Assembly: GCA_032622095.1 (NCBI GenBank)
Contig: CP136061.1
Location: 235,369,815-235,433,814, forward strand
DNA length: 64,000 bases
Reading direction: 5' to 3'
From: Siphonodentalium dalli
Taxonomy: Eukaryota > Mollusca > Scaphopoda > Gadilida > Siphonodentaliidae
This document shows, piece by piece, positions 1 through 12,000 of the stretch. A program made the position numbers and the translations under genes. The first letter of the stretch is position 1, and every line of letters begins with the position of its first letter. The notes beneath the pieces were generated by a model, which saw only the letters and a program-made list of their open reading frames with translations, had not been told where the DNA came from and made no database searches.

Positions 1-202
1 CACAAAGGCTGCTGAAACCTCACAGAACCCAGACGATAAGATAGATATTTGTATATACCTACGAGACTACAATAAGCTTAGACTTATGGGATTGGTGTTA
101 TTAGTTTACTTTGATTTTCACTTGTCAGCCATATCTTAACATATATTATAGCTATATATAGCCATGCATACCAATTAAATTATGCTATACTGCACAAATT
201 TA

Positions 203-556
203 AGGGAGGACAAATTCACATTTAATATCTCATTACACTTAAGTGTAATGCAGTACGCTTAAGCCTCACTCACAACTCCATTACACTTAAGCTAATGCCA
301 TTATGCTTAAGCGTAATAGGTTTTCATAGCCTTATTACCTTACATACAATCTAAGGTAAATATATGTCAAAAGTTACTGGCATCAGTAATTGGCTGTATC
401 CATTCAGCTCCAGGGGAGTTTTGAGATATGGAATTTGAATTAGGATTAAGCATAATGACTTTACACTTAAGCGTAATGGAAATCTGAATTATGCTTAAGA
501 GTAATAGCATTACGCTTACGCTTAATTGGCTATTAAATGTGAATTTGGCCTCCCAT
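203..556. mobile_element. MITE-like inverted-repeat element rich in CTTAAG
   Basis: The ends are inverted repeats of about 23 bp: GGGAGGACAAATTCACATTT on the left, and the complement of AAATGTGAATTTGGCCTCCC on the right. The interior carries many copies of a TTACACTTAAGCGTAATG-like word, including a perfect 20-bp palindrome at 231-250. No coding capacity is visible. The architecture is that of a non-autonomous DNA transposon. The superfamily is unassigned because no clean target duplication can be read. Confidence 0.65.
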
Positions 557-2086
557 ACAAATTAGCACATGTATACCATATACGACGACTCATAACCTAT
601 GCTGATACTTCTCGACTGGTATTCTGATACTTTCATGTTATTAAAGGGTCAAAATATTTTCCTAAAAAGCAATGTGATACATATATTTATGTACCTAATA
701 TTGGTTACTGATCTATCTCCAACTGACCGTATCCTTTTAAGACCGAACAGTCTTCGTAATTAAACCCTTCATAAGTACTATGGAAATAAGAGGGATTTTT
801 TTGGTCCTTCTTTCAGTATTATGCCTGGCAATGATATATTTAATTATAGAGGCTGACCAGTATTAATAATAAAATTTACTAATATCTCTGACTAACTATC
901 TTTTAAAACTTTATTGTTTAAAACTCTTTTTGATTATACATCCAAATAGTGACCTCTATCACTCACTTACAGCTACATGTGTATATTTTATTTTCGCCCA
1001 CATTTCCATCCATTATCATATAACATTGCTCATTCAATTTGTACACATGTGACATCTTTGTATACAATTGTATAGATATTTGTGTCATTACCAATAAATA
1101 ATCTAATCTAAATAATCTAATCTATAATCCTTCCTCTCACGTGTTTATTACAATCGTTTGTGTTTTACCGACAATAGTGTTACCTGAGGTGTGTTCATTC
1201 ACCCGAAGCCAGTGGTGATCACATTTTCCCCCATCATTGGATAGAACTATGAATGTTGAGTTATGTATTTCTTGTCATAAGAATGTGATTGCGCACAATT
1301 AACGTAGGAACATGGGAAAAATGTCAGAAATGGAATCATTAATGTTGTGGTTATACTGGAAATTTTTACTACAAATAACGTAAACCGGGGCTACTTTGAA
1401 CGAAAGAAATGAAAAAGAGGAAATTCATAAAAACTATGGCATATGCATTAGCCATAAAAACAGTGACATTTGTGCCGAAAATGAATTAATTCTGAAATTA
1501 ATAGTCAAAAAAAATTGACCAACCATATCAAAATAGGGATTACTTAATTTTAACAGCATTCAAAGTAGCCCCAGGCAGAGCAATTTATTGTGCACAGTTT
1601 ACCAAGTTCCCCCTAGAACATGGACTTTATATTTAATGCCATAATGCCTAGATCACAGGCTAGTTACGTTATTTGTAGAATAAATTAACTGAATCAAATA
1701 CTGAAGCAATTACAACATAGTCCATGGACTATTGAACGCTCCAATGAATAATCCAAAGCACTGGATTCTTAGTAAATAACTCCCGCTGGAGAACTTATGT
1801 GTTCCGTGCCTAGAGTTTGTGTCCCGTGTTATACCCAGGTGTATAGCTTTGTCCACACGGGTTAGTTGCTTTCCATTAAGGGTCCAGTCGAGTCTGTGAT
1901 CTTTGTCTCTAATGCTCTCATAATGCATATTTGTTCACGATGGTAATGATGGCGGTTGCTATAGGGTAAGATATCCAGCATAAATAGCAGCTCACGGAGT
2001 CGAGGCCATATTGGATCCATCCAGCCCCGTTCCATTCTTTTAGTGCTACATGTCAAAGTTCTGGAGTAGCATTCCATATATGGAGT
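557..2086. other. No recognised feature
   Basis: AT-rich sequence without a convincing exon, tandem repeat or mobile-element terminus. Short open frames here lack splice context or family resemblance. Confidence 0.5.
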
Positions 2087-2110
2087 GGGGGGGGGGGGGG
2101 GGGGGGGGGG
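2087..2110 (+). repeat. Homopolymer run of 24 G
   Basis: An uninterrupted run of 24 guanines is read directly. It could fold into a G-quadruplex on the plus strand. Length at such runs is often affected by sequencing or assembly error. Confidence 0.95.
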
Positions 2111-3576
2111 TATTATGCCTGGTCCCCAAAATATATAATAGAACTGGTGGAAATTATTTAAATGCAGTTCTATCCACAAATTAAATACCAAAAAGGCTGG
2201 AAACAGCAAAATTCTTGATATGACAATATTTAAAAAAAAAATCTAGAATATATATTCAACAAAAATAGTGGAAACCTCAATTCTTTTGAACAAGTGTAAA
2301 AATAAACTCGATATTTGACAAAATTGATCTTTTTTGTCTATTTCGGTAACCATATTGGACACCATCATGTACTGTCCATTTTCAATGTATGGTCTTTATT
2401 TGGATGCTTGCAGGGGGGTTTTGTGCATGCCAATGTTTTGGAGAAGATTTTTGTTATGTTAATTGTCATCCACTGCTATACTTTTGTATATCCAACAGAG
2501 GAATTTTGCACTTGTCTGCTTTAAATTTAGATATTTTTCACATATTGATGATCTCTAAATACTAGGACATGTTGGGAATAACAGATTACTTGGAATAATT
2601 GATTGAGTATATCATACTTCTGTAGTCTATACTATCTATAAATCCTGGGGGTGAATTCACGATTATTATGTGAAATTCCATGGATCATCTGCAACTTGGT
2701 CTGATAAATACAAAGTTGTTTGTCTGGAATCTTGATGGAGATGCCACCAGTTCTCATGACAGTAAATATATTGTGATTTGACATTTACTAAAAATCATTT
2801 AAGTCTGATTGTTTGCAAATGCATTGAATATGACCGACAAAATGCCATCCCATTGTTCATTGATATAATCTCTTCAGGAACACATTAATGCATCGAGAAA
2901 ATTTAATAGGGTGTATTATATAAGGGTGTTTTAGGTCTTATGACGGATATGTTCCATGCAGGAACCCACAATTAATGAACATTACTCGATGCGCGTTGAA
3001 CTGTTCCAACTCATCGTCATCAATCCAACAAGGCCATTGTGTAGATTACACTTTCGGTGAGGGACTTTGCCAAAATTATTACACATTATAAAAGAAATTG
3101 ATGAAATTATAATGGTTGTATACTATAAAGACGACAAAATTGGTGAAATTCCTGCTCAATTTCAGTTGTCGGATATACACGGTGATACATGCTCATGTTG
3201 AAATGAACTGGGTACGTAGACTACAGATCCATCTGACTGATAAAATCCTACACTGAAGATCTGTTGGACTATCAGACCCTTGGATTAGCAAAACACTATG
3301 ACAATGTACCCTCAGGATATCGAACCCTTGGACTTGTACTCTCATGGAATAAAACTAGAGATGGATAGTTGTAAATTAGCAGCACAATTGTTCAATTCTT
3401 TATTTTCCTGAAAAATTTACATTAAAAAATTATAGGAAAATACAGCTACATATATCAATAATAAATAATATTGCAATTTCAAAAAAGAGTTGTATCAATC
3501 ATTTGATGTGACATCCACAGTTTCCATTGTAATCTTGCACCAAATGCATTCCTGACCAACCTGTAACACATTGATT
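2111..3576. other. No recognised feature
   Basis: AT-rich sequence. I see no exon with splice sites, no tandem array and no inverted-repeat termini. Confidence 0.5.
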
Positions 3577-3850
3577 CATCGATTGGGGTTTAATGTTGCA
3601 TTCAGCAACTAAGGCCATATCACAACATTGCCAGTATTAGTGGTGGAGGAAATCCGAAACTTACGGCTAATCTAACAGTGATTTCAATGGCTGATAAACT
3701 TGTCGACCATGTGCGGCAAACCACCGCCATCGGTGAGTAACTGGCAACTCCACCAGATAACGATTTTGAGTTACAAAGTCCATGATGGAAACATGTGGAT
3801 TTGAACCCTCATCGCCAGCGCTGCAGGGCGAGGCGGGCATTTTCAATGTC
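3577..3850 (-). mobile_element. tRNA-derived SINE, minus orientation
   Basis: On the minus strand a pol III B-box-like word, GAGGGTTCAAATCC, lies at 3796-3809. It is followed by a body that ends in TTGCTGAATGCAACATTAAAC just before 3577. That tail resembles the conserved terminal part of molluscan SINEs, which typically reads ATTGCTGAGTGCGGCGTAAAAC. The combination of tRNA-like head and conserved 3' domain is the usual molluscan SINE layout. An A box is not clear, so the 5' head is probably diverged. Confidence 0.6.
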
Positions 3851-3939
3851 TAACTACCCAAAATGTTCACATTCAGTATTGGCCACAAAAACGTATTTGT
3901 CAGAAGAATGTAAAACTTCTTCATGAATATTCCCTCTTC

Positions 3940-4470
3940 AGATGATCTTAAACAAGCCTGTAAATTTTCAAAACAATTCTCCAATAAATGCAGGCAGCAG
4001 TGTGTGCCGTTAGGTTCAAATTTTAAATCCCAAGATGGCTGCTGGTGGAAAAATCAATGACTCCTATCTAAAGGTCATCCTGAAGATCCATATAAAGTTT
4101 GGTGATGAGGGATGTGGCCAAAGTATTTAGTCAGCTGGCAGCCATGTTTTTCAACAAAAATCATTCAAATCTGATAGCTCTCATCTATAGGTGATCCTAA
4201 GCATGCCTGTAAATTTTCAAAACAAATTCTACAATAAATGCAGGCTGCATGGTGTTCTGATGGTTCAGAAATACAAGATGGCAGCCATTTTATTTAATGA
4301 ATTTCGGTAAAAAATGGGAGGCTTAGTCCCCGAAGCGTTGGTGATGATTGGATAAGAGATGTGACCTGTAAGGAGATGTGACCTGTAAGGTGTGCTAAAG
4401 GAAATTGTTGACGGATCACGCATGCAGACAGACAACGGATACCAACCCAATGCAATAGCTCAAACTTGAC
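3940..4470 (+). repeat. Dispersed 'aagatggctgc' repeat (family K), diverged
   Basis: Two imperfect units contain 'aagatggctgc', 'ctgaagatccatataaag' and a terminal 'caatagctcaaacttgac'. Related copies lie at 30520-30945, 57170-57870 and, as a clean tandem array, at 60293-61350. It is non-coding. Confidence 0.7.
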
Positions 4471-4949
4471 TGTCAAGTTGAAATAAAAAGTCCTAAAATG
4501 TTACCAAAAAATCCTTCCCTCAATTATACTATAGTGGGGTTCTGTGTATGGGTCGACATATGAAGCAATATCAATCAACCAGATGTGCCAAATGTGTGCA
4601 AACATAAAATATGGTGTCTTGTGAAAAAAGAATAAGTGTAAAGCAAAGTAAGTTAAGTAACTCCTTTATGAATACAAATTATTTGAAGATGTATTCTTGG
4701 GCTCCAGGTCAATTTTTATAAAACATAATTTGCTTCTTAAATTGACCAAAATATATTTCTCGGCAGAACTGACCCTGAAAGTGAAAGTGAAATAGCAAAA
4801 GGCCATAATCAGATTGGGGCCAGAAAATTTGGTACAAACAACAGAAAGGGCTTGAGCTATCGACTCACTGACACATTCTGCATATCAACCAAATGTGAAA
4901 TATTCTTAACATAATTTCATATGAAACACATAGGGCAAGGGAAGTCATA

Positions 4950-5050
4950 CTCTCGGGATCCAGATAATAGTATAGTACTAAACAAAAACATAGTACCAAA
5001 TAATAGTGCTGCACTAAATAGCAGTACAGTACCAAATAATAGTACTGGGT
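4950..5050. repeat. Short imperfect repeats of 'agtaccaaataatagt'
   Basis: Several degenerate copies of a roughly 20-bp word (agtaccaaataatagt or agtactaaacaa) are interleaved with its partial inverse. The minus-strand open frame across it is a by-product of the repeat. Confidence 0.5.
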
Positions 5051-5341
5051 AGAACATTTCCCAAATTTGAATAAAAGTAAAGACCCAAATAATAGAGGAA
5101 GGTGGACATTTTCCAGCTTTCATCAGTCATTGTCAAATGGGCTAATTACTATTATAGTATTCAGTAATTGTCAACCTGTTAGCAGAAAGATACAGATTAT
5201 TTGTCCAGTTTCTGGCACAAAGTTGTGCATCTGAGGTGATATGAGGGCTGATGAGCAAATAAATAAATGAACATACAGACCGAATTATGGATCACACAAG
5301 GTGGATTTCTTTTGCAGAAAAGTAAATATACATGTATAATA

Positions 5342-5677
5342 TATGGTTATTTTGATCCAGAGAGTATAGAATCAGAAACAAGGCATTAATATGGTTATTT
5401 GGATCCAGAGAGTATAGAATCAGAAACAAGGCATTAATATGGTTATTTGGATCCAGAGAGTATAGAATCAGAAACAAGGCATTAATATGGTTATTTGGAT
5501 CCAGAGAGTATAGAATCAGAAACAAGGCATTAATATGGTTATTTGGATCCAGAGAGTATAGAATCAGAAACAAGGCATTAATATGGTTATTTGGATCCAG
5601 AGAGTATAGAATCAGAAACAAGGCATTAATATGGTTATTTGGATCCAGAGAGTATAGAATCAGAAACAAGGCATTAA
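5342..5677. repeat. 48-bp minisatellite, seven copies
   Basis: Seven head-to-tail copies of a 48-bp unit, nearly identical to one another, with a GGATCC in all but the first copy. Because 48 is a multiple of three and the unit lacks stops in one minus frame, it translates into a 16-residue repeat. This is a spurious open frame, not a protein. The very low divergence points to recent expansion. Confidence 0.95.
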
Positions 5678-5785
5678 TGTCCTATCAGTAAAAAAAATCC
5701 AGAATATTCAAGAAGCATCAATTCATAATTCGCTTTAAAGTAACAAAGTCAATATATTCATAACTTAAAGTATTACACCGGTGAA

Positions 5786-5960
5786 GTTTTTCTCAGTCAT
5801 TATTGATGCCCACTAATCCACTGAGCATGTTGCCAAAAATAATTTTGTGCTAGGCCGTCCGTAACTAAAGCTTTGCCGATTCATGTGATTGAATATTCCA
5901 TTATGGATTCGGCAACATGCTCAGTGGATTAGCGGGCATCGATAGTGACTGAGAAAAACT
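5786..5960. mobile_element. Hairpin MITE with about 49-bp inverted arms
   Basis: The left arm 5786-5834 and right arm 5911-5959 are inverted copies starting GTTTTTCTCAGTCA and differ at only a few positions. They enclose a 76-bp loop. There is no coding capacity. The target duplication is unclear. Confidence 0.75.
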
Positions 5961-7447
5961 ACACATGTGTCATTCTTTAACACATACATGTATATCACAG
6001 CAGTTCTCTGCACCAAAAATGTCATGGTCAGTTGTTCACTGAAAAACCACAAAAAAACATCAAGATTATCCCAACTATTCTAAAACGAAGTGCACAGTTG
6101 GGGAAGGGACAGTTATCCAATATATTTTTGATCCATACAATGGTGATTGTAATGCTGCATATAATTTTCTTCCATCTTGACCAAATGAGCCCCTCCTCGT
6201 GTGGATAACCTGAAAGGGCTTTTGGTCTCCGAACTAATCAATTAATATCTATAACTCATCAATCTACATACATCACCAATCAAAATGTTTTTTTGTTATT
6301 GCTAAATAATGACATATTGGGAATAAAGGGACAGAACCCAAATGTTATGAATAGGCCACGCAAAGTAAATTTCCTTTTTCAAAAGCTTGCACACATGGTT
6401 CCGAAACACTACGAGTGCAACTTTTTCATGCTTGTTTAATATGTCAGAGAAATTTTTAATCGGTACTAAATAATTGCGGAACATTTTTTTTAGATACATA
6501 TATGTATGGAAGTGAGATCGAACAGACCCATTTCCCCCGATTCAGATTCATTACTGTAATTGGTAACCTATGTTCAAACATGGGTTACAACTAGAAGAAT
6601 CGCAACAGTTATCTCAGTCAAAAACGTGTCAGTAAAATATTTTATTGGGTGATTATGGACAAAATAAATCACATGGAATCTATCAACAAACATGTCACAG
6701 ACATCTTCAAATATTAGCCTGGAGGACTGAAATTAGAATCGGAGCTAGCCATTGCAGAGCTAAAGAATAAAATATAGAATCGCACGGGCACATGATTTTC
6801 AAAAAATGTTTTGCCCTGAGAAATAGGAAATTGACTTTGTATGGCCATAACTATCTTTTCTGCCGCACTGTCCGATCATATGTCCAATGGATTGTTGACC
6901 AAAAGCTGGTGATTCTCCTTTATTATGATCAAGACTAGAAATAAGATTCTCATTTATTTACCAGTATTATGCACAGAAAAAAATTCTGAGATTGTTTTGT
7001 TTATTCAATGTGTGCAAATTCACATGTTTTTAAAACAACTTATTTTCAATGCCTTGATAACGTGTGTATTTATACTCACATGTGTTGCTTGTGTATCCGA
7101 ATATGAAAACAAACAACACTGCATGCTTTAATCATGAGACAAAGTTCACCACTTTCGACGAAACATACCAATAACGCTGGGGAGTGCAAATATGTTAGGT
7201 GGTATCAAACAAAGTTGAGAAAACCTATATTTTTTTTATAAGTTTTACACCACTAATTGAATTATTAAATACTAGTAGCTCAGTGTCCTATAACAGACAT
7301 AATAGAAAATTTATATGACTGCCACAAAAATATTAATGACCGGCACAGACCAATTAGTTCATGTAAATTTTAAAGGTAACATAATTTGAGTTATTTCCAG
7401 GATTGATGATCATAATAAAGAAAGCACTTCTCCCTAGTGTTGCACTA
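5961..7447. other. No recognised feature
   Basis: AT-rich sequence with no exon or repeat terminus that I can support. Part may be 3' UTR of TMEM135, which ends at 8930 on the minus strand. TTTATT words (AATAAA on the minus strand) occur near 7006 and 6950, but nothing ties them to cleavage. Confidence 0.4.
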
Positions 7448-7640
7448 TGCTATGTTTGGCTTGATTCATTGGGGTTTATTGTCATTTCAGCTGTAATGCT
7501 AAATTATATCATGACATCAGTTTTATGAGTAAAGGTGAGATGAAGATTAATTAAGAGGTTTAATATCACCGGGAAATCATTCCACTGCTCATAGAAACCA
7601 CTGACTCCAGAAAACAATTTAAAAACTAGCCCACCCACAT
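7448..7640 (-). mobile_element. Degraded SINE tail
   Basis: The stretch 'ttgattcattggggttta' and the following 'atatcatgaca' resemble the minus-oriented SINE at 3577-3850 (gattggggtttaatgttgc...ggccatatcacaac). It is heavily diverged and without a clear tRNA-like head. Confidence 0.35.
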
Positions 7641-7769
7641 TTAGACCTATAGAGCAGTCTGATTAGTACTGAGTCTATTCGTCAAGGTAATGAAATGCAT
7701 GAAAACAATGTTGAGTATGATAGATGGAACCATATGCCTGTATATGGAAGGACAAACATTACAGCACTA

Positions 7770-7944
7770 TAGTAATGCCTTAAGTAATCTACTCCTTAAC
7801 TCGGAAATATGGCTTGTTGCCATTCATCAGAAAGCTCTCGGGGAGAGCTTTCCGATGAATGGCAACAAGCCATATTTCCGACTAAATCCTGAAAAGTTAC
7901 CCATAATTCTGTGGTTAAGGAGTCGATTACTTAGGGCATTACTG
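7770..7944. mobile_element. Tc1/mariner-like palindromic MITE, internally deleted
   Basis: Near-perfect inverted arms begin AGTAATGCC (first base C to T) and end GGGCATTACTG, flanked by TA on both sides (7768-7769, 7945-7946). The centre is the palindrome 'gagctttccgatgaatggc'. The left arm lacks the 'acagcagaattatgggtaac' portion seen in the copies at 11240, 39726, 54723 and 61431. Confidence 0.8.
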
Positions 7945-8154
7945 TAGTGTGTATCAATGCAAGGCTAATCATTCTACTCATTCATGCGATACTCCATATT
8001 TTTTAAAGGATGACTCATTTGTCACAATGCAACAGTCACTTTTGTACCCAGCTTTCAAATTGGTCACAAGTGTACCCTGCATATCACTGGCTAGCATAAT
8101 TGTACACAAACTTTTCAGATTATAGTACTGGATAGGACAGATAACTAATATTTC

Positions 8155-8575
8155 CAAGCCTACAAATAGTATATCTGTCATTTGCAAGATGAGGTCCCCA
8201 GAGGGTGAATTTAATGACACTATCCCAAACGATGGGCTAGCGTCACCAAATTCACCATCTCGTGACCTCATTCTGATTAGGTCTCATCTCCTGGGAAGTA
8301 TCTATAGTCTTAAATTAACATTGTTTTAGTTACTTTTTCCCTTCTGGCAAGTTTCTATTTCCGCTAAATTGCAGAAGATGGAATACATAATCGAGGTAAC
8401 TAATGGGTGAACATCACCAACTTCAAATGGAGAAATTCAATCAGATCCTAGTTCTCCCATAGCAATTGAGGCCTAAGCAGAATGAGGTTCCCAGAGGGTG
8501 AATTTGTGATGCTAGCCCACCGTGTGGGATAGCGTCACTAAATTCACCTTCTGGGCACCTCATTCTGCAATGAAC
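8155..8575. mobile_element. Family Z element with two terminal hairpins
   Basis: A left hairpin (about 8185-8275) and right hairpin (about 8478-8565) each consist of AATGAGGTCCCCAGAGGGTG arms, diverged to GAGGTTCCCAGAGGG in the second. They flank a middle with 'cttctggcaagtttctattt' and 'cccatagcaattgaggcc'. Related copies are at 32852, 39332, 40228, 43703 and 46345. It is non-coding. Confidence 0.75.
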
Positions 8576-8929
8576 ATTTCTGCAAGAGCTGGGTTTGAAT
8601 ATGATTTGGATGAAAATCTGTGTTCAGTTGTGAGCCCTTTGAAAACCTGGGTTCAAATGTGAACAATGCCTTGACACAAAGACCCCTCCCCCAATTATTC
8701 TTCTTTGAAATTTTCATCTATTTGTTAATTTAGGAGTTCCAGTTACATTGTCCAACGTAACAGAGTTTACATTTAGAAATTCTAAAGATTTGTATATTTG
8801 TCATCTGTCAAATATAACTGCACTGTCTGCAGATAGTATGCTCATGGGCAGGTGACCACATAATGTGTAATAAATTAAGTATCACATGGCTAATATTTGT
8901 AGTTCAAATTTGTTTATAACTTCAGTCTA

Positions 8930-9047
8930 TCACACAGGTTTTGTAAGACTTGTGTATCGCCTGTCGTAATCTGGCCACCAGTCTCCAAACATTTTTGAGG
9001 CATTTGTTCCATATACATCTAGTAATCGTCTGTTCATTAAGCCGAAT
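8930..9047 (-). CDS. TMEM135: TMEM135 terminal coding exon with TGA stop
   Basis: The acceptor TTTTTTTCAG precedes 9047. The first base completes a codon carried from the previous exon. It then encodes FGLMNRRLLDVYGTNASK and a tail ending YTSLTKPV, with TGA at 8932-8930. This matches the conserved C-terminus of TMEM135 (MNRKVLDVFGTGASK in human). A 258-bp open frame in another frame over the same bases (9179-8922) is a shadow. Confidence 0.93.
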
Positions 9048-12000
9048 CTGAAAAAAAGGGAACATAAATGTTGTAAAATTGCTATTCATAAGGGAACATA
9101 TATGGTGTACTACGGTGAATGGTACCGTATATATACAGAACAACAGGAGTGTGTTAATGGGTTTATAGATACGGCACATGTGCCAGCACGGAAGGATAGA
9201 ATGAGAGGCGCATCCTTGAGTTCCATCCTGTGATGGCAGAAGTGCCGTATCGACAAACCCATTAACACATGTGTCATTCTGTGTTTATACATGCCACCAG
9301 TCCAAGAATCCAAAAATTAAAGAAAAAACAGACTTACAATGTTTATTCAGGCACATACATGGCTTGTCATCTGTGATGATACTTTTATTCTATAGATCCA
9401 GTTTCATGCTTGACGCGAATATCAGTTATATTGTGTGAGGTCAACGGAATGCATATGCCACACATGGGTCATACAGATTTGTAAATATGGCACAGTGGGA
9501 ACACTGTATTTCTAGGAACACACTTGTAGGTCAACGGAATGCATATGCCACACACGGGTCATACAGATTTGTAAATATGGCACAGTAGGAACTCTGTAAT
9601 TCTAGCAACACGCTTGTAATAAAATTTGGCCTGTTCTCTATACTTGAGAGCAGCAATATTCTAACTTAGCTGCAATGATCAAACTTTGGCCTTACCTACC
9701 CATGAATTTTCTATTTTGAGAATATTCATAAAATGTGAAAGGTGACTACCGCATATATAACATTCTCATATATCATTCATTTAGTTGTTGGGAGATCAAA
9801 CTCCGGTTAAAAAGAAAGTACCAAATATGTCAATGATCTCTGTTAAGCGATTACTGGTAATTTTAAGCTGAACAAGAGGTTACAATGGTAATGCTGGTCA
9901 TGGTGACAAACATCCATACCAAATTTCATCCAGATCCGATAACCCATGGCTGAGATAACTGCAGGATGGATGAAAAATCCAAATTTCCAGATAAACAAAA
10001 AAGGATAACTCTAGGACGGAAAATGTGAACGTCATTTGCACCACTTTTGAAAGCAGTCGTGATGGTGAAGCTCCATAACAAATTTCTGTTCAGACCCGAT
10101 AACATATAGCTGAGATATCTGTGCGGAATGACAAAAACCCTACATGTCCAGATAAGTAAAGAAAGTTAACAGTTTGGTATATAACAATGGTTTCAACATG
10201 CAAAATTTTCTTAGTGGCATCATATTTGCAGACTTTTATAGTTTTTGGACATTTGCCCACTGTGAGTGCCTTGGATCCCTTTAAAGTTAACAGTACCAAA
10301 TCAAAAATTTCTCTATTTTTCGTTGAAAGTATGGATCGCACATCCCAAAGCACAGCCATGTGACATTGAACCATTAACAATGGCACATCAAATCAGGCTC
10401 CAGATAATACGTTTTGCATCTTTCGCATGAGAATATCATACTATAATGACACAAAATTGTGTGTCTGTGTTTTGCAGTTGCCAAAAGTATATAAATGTAT
10501 TAATACAACTTACTTGTGTCCAGTGACCTTTTGTAGAAAGTTCCAATAAGCTGGCCTCAGATTGTGTGGCTCAAGAACAGCCTGTCAAAAATGTAAGTAA
10601 ATGTTATTCTTAAAACAGCAAAAATTGGGAGTTCAAAGCAAGGTTTATACAAACCACATCCAATATATTGAGGACATTTGTAGGTCCCTGCGAAGCCTCG
10701 AAGATTCGATTCGGTGTTGGGATCAGCAATCAGATTCGGGACCGATACCGAATTGGCTCTCCGATTCATATATTTTCGAATCGTACTATTCTTTGCCCTT
10801 TATGTGGACAAAACACTAAATTGTTTATGTATGGAGCTCAATTAATGGGGCAATTGCCACATTGTACCGTGTTTTGCCATCTGGAGTTCTCGCACGGGCC
10901 GCGTATGATGAAATTTAGAGTTTACATTAGTTACGCGATTACATCCAATTGCATTCCATCCCACATTCGTGGATTCGTGTGTAACACAGGTGGTTCTTGG
11001 AAAATATCCAACGATCCACCTATATTAGCATGTTACGTTGGTCCTTCATATAAATACATTCTGATCGACAAGAAAGCTGGGTAATGCCAACTTTGATTAA
11101 ATTCAGGGATAAAACTCACACGATGGTTATATAGAGTTACCTCCCGTCAAACGGAATGCATTATTACAAGTAGCCATCCGAGTACTGATGTGGTGGGTCA
11201 TGCGCATCACTTTGCATGCAATTGTTTATGATACACATACAGTAATGCTCTAATTAATCGACCTCTTAACCACAGCAGAATTATGGGTAACTTTTCAGGA
11301 TTTAGTCGGAAATATGGCTTGTTGCCATTCATCGGAAAGCTCTTATCAGAACAATGATGATTATCTGCTAGCAGTTTTCTTTCGCGCTTTTTGTCTTCAA
11401 ATTTTCTGGTTATAATTGAATAACCTTAATCAAAGTAAGAGTCATTTCTTAAATAAATTTAGAAAGTATGGGTGTAAGACCTTGATATGTGAATATCCTT
11501 TTCTCCATGCCATTCTATCACTATAATAAGTTACAACATAATCTGACAAAAACAATTTTTTTTTTTTATAATGCAAAACGTTTATAGAGCTATATCTCAT
11601 GTATCTCTCAAGGAATTTTAACAATTTAAGGCCATCCAAAGTTAATTAATAATTTCTCAGACAATTTAATTTTCAGATCAATGAGGGAGGGAGGTTTTTA
11701 TGTTTTATTCCCAACTATCAGGATATTCGGAGGCTTGAATATACATGTATGGCAAAACTAATATACTAGTTTTATGTTGATTTTCTTTATAACTCAAAAC
11801 AAATCAATAAATGAAGGAATAAAGAGTTATTTAAAAGTTTTCACTTCCCTGTTAACCCTTTCATGACAGGAGCAGCGCTGGTGCAACATTAAAGACCCTG
11901 TGCAAGTGCATTCTCTTATATATGCAAGTCTCCCATATAGAGGGAGCCTCGCATATATAAGACAAGAACACGTCGTCGGGGTATGGCATAATAAGCCCGT

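Noticed and set aside
3796-3809. tRNA gene suggested by a B-box
   Set aside because: No tRNA cloverleaf or clear A box; the following body is SINE sequence.
5292-5669. 125-codon frame with a perfect 16-residue repeat
   Set aside because: Arises from seven 48-bp minisatellite units; no start context, splice sites or family resemblance.
5342-5677. CRISPR-like regular repeats
   Set aside because: Units abut without variable spacers and the sequence is a eukaryotic nuclear genome.
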